Source of the DNA: Pseudomonas baltica
GTDB taxonomy: Bacteria; Pseudomonadota; Gammaproteobacteria; Pseudomonadales; Pseudomonadaceae
Length of the DNA stretch: 64,000 nucleotides
Reading direction: 5' to 3'
Assembly (NCBI RefSeq): GCF_014235765.1
Contig: NZ_JACMYH010000001.1
Coordinates: 992,001 to 1,056,000, forward strand
Shown: piece after piece, positions 35,597 through 43,402 of the stretch
Layout: the number at the start of each line of letters is the position of its first letter
Numbering within the stretch: position 1 is the stretch's first letter
The notes under the pieces: generated by a model
The model's database searches: none
The model's input: the letters and a program-made list of their open reading frames with translations, nothing else
What the model was told of the DNA's origin: nothing
Program-made: the position numbers and the translations under genes

Positions 35597-36882
35597 ACAA
35601 TCGACAGGGTCAGAAACGCATCGTCGTCACCGGTACCGGGCTGGTGACGCCGCTGGGATGCGGCGTCTACGAGGTCTGGCGGCGGCTGTTGGCGGGCGCT
35701 TCGGGCATCAGCCCTTTGCCTGCGCACATCGGTGAAGGTACCGGGGTCGCCGTGGCCGGGCAGGTTCCTACGCTGGAGGCCGACCCGGTGGCAGGCTACG
35801 ATGCGCAGGCGCTGATACCGGCCAAGGAGCGCAAGAAGATGGACCGCTTCATCGAGTTCGCCCTGGTCGCCGCGCATGAGGCGCTGTGCCAGGCCAGATG
35901 GCACCCCACCAGCGAAGCCCAGCAGCAGCGCACGGCAACCGTCATCGGCTCGGGCGTCGGCGGCTTCGGCGCGCTCGCCGGGGCCGTGCGCACGACCGAC
36001 GAGCGCGGACCGCGACGGTTGTCACCGTTCACCGCGCCATCGTTCCTGGCCAACATGGCGGCCGGGCACGTGTCCATCAGCAATGGATTCAAAGGCCCCC
36101 TGGGTGCTCCGGTCACCGCGTGCGCCGCGGGCGTGCAGGCGATCGGCGATGCCGCACGGCTGATCCGCAGCGGTGAAGCCGACATTGCCATCTGTGGCGG
36201 AACCGAGGCGGCCATCGACCGCGTCACCCTGGGCTGTTTCGCCGCCGCGCGTGCGCTGTCCACGGGTTTCAACGACCGGCCGAGCGAGGCATCGCGGCCG
36301 TTCGACCAGGATCGCGACGGGTTCGTGATGTCCGAGGGTGCGGGCCTGCTGGTGATCGAATCGCTCGAACATGCGTTGGCCCGAGGCGCGACGCCGCTGG
36401 CGGAACTGGTTGGGTATGGCACCAGTGCCGACGCCTACCACCTGACGGCCGGCCCGGAAGATGGCAGCGGAGCCCGCCGGGCCATGGAACAGGCCCTGCG
36501 CCAGGGCGACATCGACGCCCAGGATGTGCAGCACATCAATGCCCACGCGACGTCTACGCCAGTCGGCGACAAGGGTGAGCTGGCGGCCATTCGCGCCTTG
36601 TTCGGCACTCGGGCCGGCCTTGCCATCACCTCGACCAAGTCGGCCACCGGCCACCTGCTGGGCGCCGCTGGTGGGATCGAGGCCATCTTTACCGTGTTGG
36701 CCTTGCGCGATCAAATTGCACCGCCGACGTTGAACCTGCACACGCCGGACGAGGCGGCAGCCGGGCTCGATCTGGTCGGTCCGACTGCACGCAAGACAGC
36801 GATAACCTACGCCCTGTCCAACGGCTTCGGCTTCGGCGGCGTCAACGCCAGTGCATTGTTCCGGCGCTGGGAGGGCCGCTAG
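35593..36882 (+). CDS. FabF-like beta-ketoacyl-ACP synthase in an efflux operon
   Basis: This is a 429-residue KAS II-type ketosynthase with an intact triad: Cys177 in APVTACAAG, His318 in NAHATSTPVGD and His354 in SATGHLLGAAGG, plus Lys349. It should elongate acyl-ACP with malonyl-ACP. The ATG overlaps the pump stop by 4 bases, so synthesis is tied to that of the efflux pump. It is likely not the housekeeping FabF, which normally lies beside acpP. A role in changing membrane fatty acids when the pump is induced, or in making a pump substrate, is inference. Confidence 0.9.
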   Translation: MNNRQGQKRIVVTGTGLVTPLGCGVYEVWRRLLAGASGISPLPAHIGEGTGVAVAGQVPTLEADPVAGYDAQALIPAKERKKMDRFIEFALVAAHEALCQARWHPTSEAQQQRTATVIGSGVGGFGALAGAVRTTDERGPRRLSPFTAPSFLANMAAGHVSISNGFKGPLGAPVTACAAGVQAIGDAARLIRSGEADIAICGGTEAAIDRVTLGCFAAARALSTGFNDRPSEASRPFDQDRDGFVMSEGAGLLVIESLEHALARGATPLAELVGYGTSADAYHLTAGPEDGSGARRAMEQALRQGDIDAQDVQHINAHATSTPVGDKGELAAIRALFGTRAGLAITSTKSATGHLLGAAGGIEAIFTVLALRDQIAPPTLNLHTPDEAAAGLDLVGPTARKTAITYALSNGFGFGGVNASALFRRWEGR

Positions 36883-36904
36883 CCGTCTGCCCACCCAATC
36901 CCCT

Positions 36905-37328
36905 GAGCGGGCTCTGCCCGCGAAAAGGACGCTGCGGTGAATCAGGCAGACCGCAGTGCACCCTTCGCGGCCGATGACCGCTCCTACGGGGGGAGAAATA
37001 CGCCAAGCCATCGTAGGAGCGGTCCGTGGCCGCGAAAAGGACGCTGCGGTGAATCAGGCAGACCGCAGTGCGCCCTTCGCGGCCGATGACCGCTCCTACG
37101 GGGGAAGAAATACGCCAAGCCATCGTAGGAGCGGTCCGTGGCCGCGAAAAGGACGCTGCGGTGAATCAGGCAGACCGCAGTGCGCCCTTCGCGGTAGATG
37201 ACCGCTCCTACGGGGGAAGAAATACACCAACCCATCGTAGGAGCGGTCCGTGGCCGCGAAAAGGCGCTGCGGTGCATCTGGCCGACCGCGGCGCGCCCTT
37301 CGCGGGCAGAGACCCGCTCCCACAAGGG
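36905..37328. repeat. Tandem REP array, four units of about 112 bp
   Basis: Inverted REP pairs start at about 36905, 37012, 37124 and 37236, with an exact 112-base step between the last three. Within a unit, CGTAGGAGCGGTCCGTGGCC and its inverse enclose a conserved spacer around ACGCTGCGGTGAATCAGGC. The outermost arms (36905 and about 37300-37328) belong to the GTGGGAGCGGG/CTCTGCCCGCG family, so an older pair appears to be split by insertion or expansion of the GTAGGAGCGG family. This fills most of the 582 bases between the ketosynthase and MFS genes; nothing else was seen there. Confidence 0.9.
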
Positions 37329-37464
37329 CGAGCGGCGCATTGATCTCACTGATGATCACTATCAAGCGCCGCGCCTCCCAGGCTGCGGCAACCCTCCCCT
37401 ATAATCGCCGCCAATTCCCCCGCTCTTCACGCCTGCCCGCAGGCGACACGCCCCTTTGGAACCG

Positions 37465-38697
37465 ATGCCCATGCCCACCCTTCACTCGGCCGCCCCCGGC
37501 CTTTCCGAACGTACCCCGCAAAGCGTCAAGCAACAGTGGCTGGCGATCCTCTCGGTCGCCGTCGGCGCCTTCGCTCTGGTGACCAGCGAATTTCTGCCCG
37601 TGGGTGTGCTCAACGATGTTGCCAGCGACCTGGGCATCAGTGCCGGTCGCGCCGGCCTGATGGTCACCCTGCCAGGGATCATGGCTGCGCTTGCTGCGCC
37701 CTTGCTGTCGGTGGGCATCGGTGCGATGGACCGTCGCTACCTGCTGACCGGCCTGACGCTGATCATGATCATCGCCAACACCATCGTGGCCTTCGCCAGC
37801 GATTTCAACGTCCTGCTGATCGGCCGCGTGTTGCTGGGCGTCAGCATCGGCGGCTTCTGGGCCACGGCCATCGCCTTGAGCGGTCGACTGGCGCCCAAGG
37901 GCGTCGGCGTGGCCAAGGCAACGTCGATCATCATGATGGGCGTGACCCTGGCCACGGTACTGGGCGTGCCCGTAGGCACCTGGCTCAGTGGCCTGATGGG
38001 CTGGCGCATGACCTTCCTGGTCACCGCGCTGGTGGGCGTGCCGGTACTGCTGGCGCAGATCTTCCTGCTGCCGCCGCTGTATCCGGACCGGGCCATTCGG
38101 GTCAGGGACCTGCCTGCACTGTTCACCAATGCACAGGCGCGGGTCGGCTTGATCGCCGTATTGCTGATCGGCCTGGCGCACTTCGCCGCGTACACCTACG
38201 TGGCACCGTTCTTCAAGCAGAGCGCCGGCTTCGATGGGTCCACCATCGGCTCGCTGTTGCTGCTCTACGGCATGGCCGGCGTGCTGGGCAATGTATTCGC
38301 CGGCTTCGCCGCCAACCGCAGCGTGCGCAATACGTTGTTGCTGGTGGCCCTGATGATCGGCACCAGCACCGCCCTGTTCCCCCATTTCGCCACTGGTATC
38401 ACCGGGGCCGCCATGCTGATAGCCCTCTGGGGCTTCGCTTTCGGGGCTTTCCCGGCCTGCGCCAGCATCTGGATGTTCGTGGTCGCGCCCAAGGATGTGG
38501 AGCGCGGCATGCCCCTGTTCGTTGCGCTGTTTCAGGTGATCATTGCCCTGGGGTCGTTCTTCGGCGGGCAGATCGTCGATCGGTTGGGCAGCTCGGTGCT
38601 GTTGAGCCTGGCCACGGCACTGGTTGGCGCGGGGTTCGCCACGGTGTTGGTGTTGGGCCGCAATGTCAGCAACAACGTGGTGGCTCAACCCGCCTGA
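37465..38697 (+). CDS. MFS transporter, drug/sugar efflux type (DHA1)
   Basis: This is a 410-residue, 12-helix permease with GAFALVTSEFLPVGVLNDVASDLGI at its start and GRVLLGVSIGGFWATAIALS in helix 4. It resembles the DHA1 family members such as NepI/YdhP (purine ribonucleoside or arabinose-type exporters). The ATG at 37465 or 37471 can start it; a TTG at 37456 is also in frame. It stands alone behind the REP array. The substrate is unknown. Confidence 0.87.
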   Translation: MPMPTLHSAAPGLSERTPQSVKQQWLAILSVAVGAFALVTSEFLPVGVLNDVASDLGISAGRAGLMVTLPGIMAALAAPLLSVGIGAMDRRYLLTGLTLIMIIANTIVAFASDFNVLLIGRVLLGVSIGGFWATAIALSGRLAPKGVGVAKATSIIMMGVTLATVLGVPVGTWLSGLMGWRMTFLVTALVGVPVLLAQIFLLPPLYPDRAIRVRDLPALFTNAQARVGLIAVLLIGLAHFAAYTYVAPFFKQSAGFDGSTIGSLLLLYGMAGVLGNVFAGFAANRSVRNTLLLVALMIGTSTALFPHFATGITGAAMLIALWGFAFGAFPACASIWMFVVAPKDVERGMPLFVALFQVIIALGSFFGGQIVDRLGSSVLLSLATALVGAGFATVLVLGRNVSNNVVAQPA

Positions 38698-38855
38698 GCC
38701 CGACTGCGCCGAACGTTGCCGGCAGGTCGTCGGCGCAGCAGCGCGCTTCGCAAAAAAAGTTGAACTGCTTTTCCAGCCGTTCGCCTAATGATCAGCTTGT
38801 GAATATTCCCACAGGCACTGTGTCAATATCGGCACTTTCTCCAGAGGTGGTCAAC

Positions 38856-39110
38856 GTGGCTAAAGACGAGAAGAAAACCAAAAGCGATGCTTCGAAAGCC
38901 AGCAAGGAAATGAAGGACAAAAAGTCGTCACCGGAAAAGAAATCCGCCGCAGCCTCAGCGCTTTCGAAGTCCTCCGACAAGGACAAGAAAGACAAGAAGA
39001 AAGACGCCGAGCCGAAGAAAACTGCCAAGAAAGCCGACAGCAAGCCTGAAAAGGCCAAAAAGTCTGACAAGGTCGAAAAAGCAGAAAAGCCTGCGAAGAA
39101 GAAAAAATGA
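38856..39110 (+). CDS. Small, highly lysine-rich protein
   Basis: This 84-residue protein contains 33 lysines, with alanine, serine, aspartate and glutamate making most of the rest; it has no aromatic residue and no cysteine. It ends PAKKKK. It starts at GTG 38856, with AGAGGTGG in front. The charge pattern resembles the histone H1-like tails of AlgP-type proteins, so nucleic-acid binding is possible, but there is no domain to prove it. It has no operon partner: 158 bases without other signals separate it from the MFS gene. A longer frame from the upstream MFS region is not credible. Confidence 0.7.
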   Translation: MAKDEKKTKSDASKASKEMKDKKSSPEKKSAAASALSKSSDKDKKDKKKDAEPKKTAKKADSKPEKAKKSDKVEKAEKPAKKKK

Positions 39111-39122
39111 TATCCGTTGTCT

Positions 39123-39143
39123 GCTAGGGCCTTGCGCCCTAGC
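39123..39143. terminator. Strong hairpin after the lysine-rich gene
   Basis: GCTAGGGC, loop CTTGC, GCCCTAGC forms a perfect 8-bp stem 12 bases after the stop codon and before the convergent fecR-type gene. There is no T-run, so this may be a transcription stop aided by other factors or only an mRNA-end stabiliser. Confidence 0.5.
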
Positions 39144-39215
39144 GTCCCACCCCTCGATAGCCCTGTTCCCCCGCCAAACCTCTTTTGCCTCGACGGCCAA
39201 GGCTTTATGCCAGGC

Positions 39216-40169
39216 TCATGCGCGCGTCTGATTCACCACCACTACGGTCAGCCAGGGCATTCGATAGATCTTCACCGGCTGGGTGCGGGCGAGCATTTCG
39301 AGCATGCCGGGAATGTCGTCGAGGTTGAACACGCCACTCACTGCCGTGGTCGGCAGGCTGCCCGCGATCACCAGCGAGCCAGGCAGATAGCGTTCAATGT
39401 CCGCGAACACCTCGGCCAACGGCTGGCGGTTGAAGATCAACTTGCCGCGCTGCCAGGCCGACGCGCTGCCCAGGTCCAGAGCGCCGGTCGGCGACGGCGC
39501 CGTTCCCGCAACGTATTCAAGACGCTGGGCGGCCCTCAGGGGAACCACCGCCCCGCCAGACGAAACCTTCACTTCACCCTCCGTCACCCCGACACGCACC
39601 TGTTCACCCTGCCGATCGACATCGAAGCGGGTGCCCACGGCCTGTACGCTGCCGCCCGACGCCTGCACCACGAAAGGACGCGAGGCGTCCTTGCTCACCT
39701 GGAACAGCGCTTCGCCCTTGATCAGGCTGATCTCGCGCCGCGACGAGGAATAGCGAACCGATAAAGCCGAGCCGCTGTTCAACCACACCTGGCTGCCATC
39801 TTCGAGGGTCAGCGCCCGTCGCTCGCCGACCGCCGTGGCATAGTCGGCGAAATACACCTTGGCCGGCTCGCTCAACCCGGTCAGGGCCAGGGCGCCCACC
39901 CCGGCTGCCAGCGCCGCCCAGCGCAGCGGCCTGCGCGTGACCTTGGTGGGCACAACGAAGCGCTGCGCGGCGCAAGTCTGGGGAAGTGCCTGCCAGATCC
40001 GCTCGGCCAGGCGTGCCGCTGCCTCGTGGTCCGCGCTCTGTCCGCGCCAGCGGGCAAAGGCGCTGCGATCCGCCTCGCTGGCGCGGCCCGATGTCAGGTG
40101 CACCCACTGCTCGATGGCCTGGTCCTCCAGGTCGACGGCAGAAGCACTCGGATGGGTGGGCTCGGTCAT
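39216..40169 (-). CDS. FecR-type anti-sigma/sigma regulator
   Basis: This 317-residue inner-membrane signal protein has a cytoplasmic N-terminal domain (about 15-80) with HLTSGRASEADRSAFARW. A single transmembrane segment (about 83-103) precedes a periplasmic FecR domain with SGSALSVRYSSSRREISLIKGEALF. It relays the signal from the receptor at 40921 to the adjacent sigma factor. It lies 49 bases after the sigma gene on the same strand. Confidence 0.92.
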   Translation of the reverse strand: MTEPTHPSASAVDLEDQAIEQWVHLTSGRASEADRSAFARWRGQSADHEAAARLAERIWQALPQTCAAQRFVVPTKVTRRPLRWAALAAGVGALALTGLSEPAKVYFADYATAVGERRALTLEDGSQVWLNSGSALSVRYSSSRREISLIKGEALFQVSKDASRPFVVQASGGSVQAVGTRFDVDRQGEQVRVGVTEGEVKVSSGGAVVPLRAAQRLEYVAGTAPSPTGALDLGSASAWQRGKLIFNRQPLAEVFADIERYLPGSLVIAGSLPTTAVSGVFNLDDIPGMLEMLARTQPVKIYRMPWLTVVVVNQTRA

Positions 40170-40217
40170 GATAATGGGCTCGCGGTCGTTGCCGCATAGA
40201 CGTCAGTACCGTGCATT

Positions 40218-40736
40218 CTAAGGGCACTCCGACTGACGAAGCCAATCGCGACAATGACGCATGGCGTGCACCATGTACTTGCCTACCGAGCTTTCCGACA
40301 CCCCGAGGCGTGTGGCGATCTCTGCGTGAGTAAGGCCTTCGAGGCGACTGAGCAGCAACGCCAGACGGGCATTGCTGGGCAGGCGCTGCAGGGCCTTGTC
40401 GAGTTGCTCGATGGCTTCGGCGGCAAGAAAGGAGCGTTCCGGCGAGGCCATGGGATCACAAGGTTCCTCGTCGGGTTCATCGACCTGCAGCGCGCAATAG
40501 CGCCGTTCCTGGCGCAGGCGGTCGATGGCCAGGTTGCCGGCCACGCGGAAGACGAAAGCGCGGGGCTCGAGGATCTGCGCCGTGTCGGCCAGGCCAGCCA
40601 GGCGCACGTAGGTGTCCTGCGCCACGTCGGCAGCCTTTTCCACATTCCCCAAGCGCCGTGCCAGAAAGGCCAACAGGTCGGCATAGTGCTCCTGAAAGAC
40701 CATCAGCAAAGGGTTGGAGTTGGGTGACACGGACAT
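40218..40736 (-). CDS. FecI-type ECF sigma factor
   Basis: This is a sigma factor of about 172 residues. Region 2 has AADVAQDTYVRLAG and AFVFRVAGNLAIDRLRQERR, and region 4 has RLPSNARLALLLSRLEGLTHAEIATRLGVSESSVGKYM. ATG 40736 is chosen because family members start near here; ATG 40766 is an alternative. With the FecR protein and the receptor it forms a cell-surface signalling unit. A Fur-box-like sequence lies about 70-90 bases upstream. Confidence 0.9.
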   Translation of the reverse strand: MSVSPNSNPLLMVFQEHYADLLAFLARRLGNVEKAADVAQDTYVRLAGLADTAQILEPRAFVFRVAGNLAIDRLRQERRYCALQVDEPDEEPCDPMASPERSFLAAEAIEQLDKALQRLPSNARLALLLSRLEGLTHAEIATRLGVSESSVGKYMVHAMRHCRDWLRQSECP

Positions 40737-40803
40737 GCGCACGGCCCAGGCGATCGAGGCGCGCATCCTATCCCACTTGAGAACAGTTATCATCAGATTG
40801 GCA

Positions 40804-40826
40804 GATGATAATGAAAATATTTTCAA
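40804..40826. promoter_or_regulatory. Fur box between fecI-type gene and receptor
   Basis: GATGATAATGAAAATATTTTC agrees well with the Fur consensus. It sits in the 184-base region between the divergent sigma and receptor genes, about 68 bases before the sigma start and 95 before the receptor start, so Fur could hold both off in iron-rich cells. Confidence 0.7.
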
Positions 40827-40920
40827 TCTGGATGGCAAGGTCGGGTCACCTCGTTCGTCGTTGGAGTGAGAAGCATGATTCTCGGGCATTCCGCCTCCAT
40901 TGGCTTACGGACGTTTACAG

Positions 40921-43377
40921 ATGCAGGCACGTTTCCCTTCGTTCACTCCCGCTACCGGTCGCACCCTGAGCCTGGCATTGATGCTGGCCATGACGGCGGG
41001 CCTGCCACTGCTTGCGCCTTCGGCACAGGGGGCAGAAGCGACCACCGTCCTGAACCTGCAATCGGCAGAACAGTCGCTGGATCAGGCGCTGACCCGACTG
41101 GCAGACCAGGCCAACGTGCGCCTGATCTTCAACTCCTCGGATGTGGCCAACCTGCGCGCACCGGCCTTGAAAGGCCGATACACCCTCGACCAGGCCCTGC
41201 AGACGCTGCTGCGCGGCAGCGGCTTCGGCTGGCAGATGCTCGATGCACGCACCCTGGTGCTGCAGAAGCTGCCCGCGCGCGACGATCCCGCCATGGCTCT
41301 GGGCGCCACCACCGTCAATGCCATGAACGATCTGGGCAGCAGCACCGACGGCACGGGCTCGTATACCACTGGTAGCAGCAGCACCGCCGCGAAACTCAAC
41401 CTGAGCCTCAAGGACACCCCGCAGACCGTCAGCGTGGTGACCCGGCAACTGATGGACGACAAGAAGCTCACCAGTCTGGACAAGGTGCTGGAACAAACCC
41501 CGGGCATCACGTTCCAGTACCGAAACTTCGGCGGGCATGTGTACACCTCCCGCGGTTTCTCGCTGCTGGCGGAAAGCTTTCTGGTGGACGGTGTGCCTGG
41601 CCAGGGCTATCAGATCACCGGGTGGATGAAGCCCGACACTGCCATCTACGACCGGGTCGAAGTGCTGCGCGGCGCGGCGGGCCTGCTGGTGGGCGCAGGC
41701 GAGCCGGGCGGCGCGGTGAACCTGGTGCGCAAGCGACCGACCGCCGAACCGCGACTGACGGTACAGGCCAGCGCCGGTTCCTGGGACCGCTACCGCATGG
41801 ACCTGGACGCCAGCGGCAAGCTCAACGAAACCGGCACCGTGCGCGGCCGACTGGTCACGGCCTACGAAGACAACGGTTCCTACCTCGATGAACGCAACAC
41901 CCGCACGCCGCTGGTGTATGGCATCGTCGAAGCCGATATCGACCCGGACACCACCGTGAGCCTGAGCCTGCGCCACCAGGAAAACGTCATTAACGGCTAT
42001 TCGATCTACGGCCTGCCGCGCTACAGCAACGGCAACGCTCTGGACATCTCCCGCTCCACTTCGCTGGTGCAGGATTGGAACCGTCACCAGAGCGAGATGA
42101 GCGAAGCATTCGCGGAAATCGAGCACCGCTTCAACGAGCGCTGGTCGAGCACCACCTCGGTGACCGTTTCCGAAGGCAGCTTCGATCAACAGATTGCCTA
42201 TGCGCGACGGACCATCAGCCCGGTGACCAATACCGGTTCGGTGTTTCAGGCCGCACTGTTTCGCCAGGACAAGGTCACCAGCACCGGGGTGGACAGCCAT
42301 GTCAGCGGCAATTTCGATGCCTTCGGCCTGACCCATGACGTCACCGTGGGCGGCACCTGGTCGCGCCAGGAGGCCAACACCCAGCAAGCCACCGCCAGCC
42401 TGGGCAACCGGCCACTGAACATTTTCAATGTCGACCACCATGCCATCGCCAAGCCTGCCAGGCCGGCATGGAGCACCGATATCGACATGACCGAGGAGCG
42501 GGCGGGCCTGTACGCCAACTCGCGGCTGCGCCTGAGCGAACCGCTGAGCCTGGTACTGGGTGGTCGCACCAGCTGGTACGACTACACCTACGACATCAAG
42601 CGCGGCGCCGCCCTGCCCTACGAATCCAAGGTGACACGCAAGGTCACCCCCTACGCCGGCGTGATCTACGACATCAGCGACGACTGGGCGTGGTATGCCA
42701 GCTATGCGGAAATCTTCAATGCCCAAGGCAACTACGTCGATACCAGCGGTACGCCGCTTTCACCCTCCGAAGGCGACAACTACGAAACCGGCATCAAGGG
42801 CGCGCTGTTCGATGACCGCCTGAACCTGTCGATGGCGCTGTTCTACATCAAGCAGACCAACGTCGCTCTGGTCGACCTGGCCAATACCAACTGCACCAGC
42901 AACGACTCCGAGGGCACCTGCTACGTCAACGGCACCATCAAGCGCAGCAAGGGCGTCGACCTGGAAGCCAGCGGCGAGATCCTGCCGGGCTGGCAGGTGT
43001 TCGGTGGCTACACCTTCAACCTGCTGCGCAACAATACCGAAGACGTCGAGGTGGCCTACGAGACGCCCAAGCACATGCTGCGCCTGCAGACCAGCTACAA
43101 CCCGCCCGGTGCCTGGGACCGGCTGACCGTCGGGGGTGGCGTGTCGGCGCAGTCCTACTACAAGGCCTCGTCGACCACCGGGCTGGACTTTGGCAGCCAG
43201 GGTTATGCGATCTGGGATGCGCGCGTGGCCTGGAAGCTGGACGAGCACTGGAAGGTGCAGCTCAACGCCGAGAACCTGTTCGACAAGCGTTACTACACCA
43301 CTGCGGTAGCGGTCGACCGCTCGAACGTGTTCGGCGAGCCGCGCAGCTACATGCTGACCCTGCGAGGCGATTTCTGA
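40921..43377 (+). CDS. TonB-dependent siderophore receptor with signalling domain (FpvA-type)
   Basis: This is an 818-residue receptor-transducer. A signal peptide ends near residue 37 (AQGAE). An N-terminal secretin/TonB signalling domain (about 45-115) has LNLQSAEQSLDQALTRLADQ and YTLDQALQTLL. A plug domain has SLKDTPQTVSVVTRQLMDD, VEVLRGAAGLLVGAGEPGGA, and a barrel follows that ends GDF*. The signalling domain touches the FecR protein encoded next door. ATG 40921 fits the signal peptide; TTG 40900 is in frame. The siderophore is not known, and a foreign hydroxamate-type siderophore is plausible given the PepSY gene behind it. Confidence 0.92.
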   Translation: MQARFPSFTPATGRTLSLALMLAMTAGLPLLAPSAQGAEATTVLNLQSAEQSLDQALTRLADQANVRLIFNSSDVANLRAPALKGRYTLDQALQTLLRGSGFGWQMLDARTLVLQKLPARDDPAMALGATTVNAMNDLGSSTDGTGSYTTGSSSTAAKLNLSLKDTPQTVSVVTRQLMDDKKLTSLDKVLEQTPGITFQYRNFGGHVYTSRGFSLLAESFLVDGVPGQGYQITGWMKPDTAIYDRVEVLRGAAGLLVGAGEPGGAVNLVRKRPTAEPRLTVQASAGSWDRYRMDLDASGKLNETGTVRGRLVTAYEDNGSYLDERNTRTPLVYGIVEADIDPDTTVSLSLRHQENVINGYSIYGLPRYSNGNALDISRSTSLVQDWNRHQSEMSEAFAEIEHRFNERWSSTTSVTVSEGSFDQQIAYARRTISPVTNTGSVFQAALFRQDKVTSTGVDSHVSGNFDAFGLTHDVTVGGTWSRQEANTQQATASLGNRPLNIFNVDHHAIAKPARPAWSTDIDMTEERAGLYANSRLRLSEPLSLVLGGRTSWYDYTYDIKRGAALPYESKVTRKVTPYAGVIYDISDDWAWYASYAEIFNAQGNYVDTSGTPLSPSEGDNYETGIKGALFDDRLNLSMALFYIKQTNVALVDLANTNCTSNDSEGTCYVNGTIKRSKGVDLEASGEILPGWQVFGGYTFNLLRNNTEDVEVAYETPKHMLRLQTSYNPPGAWDRLTVGGGVSAQSYYKASSTTGLDFGSQGYAIWDARVAWKLDEHWKVQLNAENLFDKRYYTTAVAVDRSNVFGEPRSYMLTLRGDF

Positions 43378-43402
43378 TCGCGTCGGCCTCGGGATCAGTG
43401 CG

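Noticed and set aside
36905..37328. CRISPR array or tandem small RNA genes
   Set aside because: The units are inverted REP pairs of a common Pseudomonas family; no promoter or terminator structure specific to each unit was seen.
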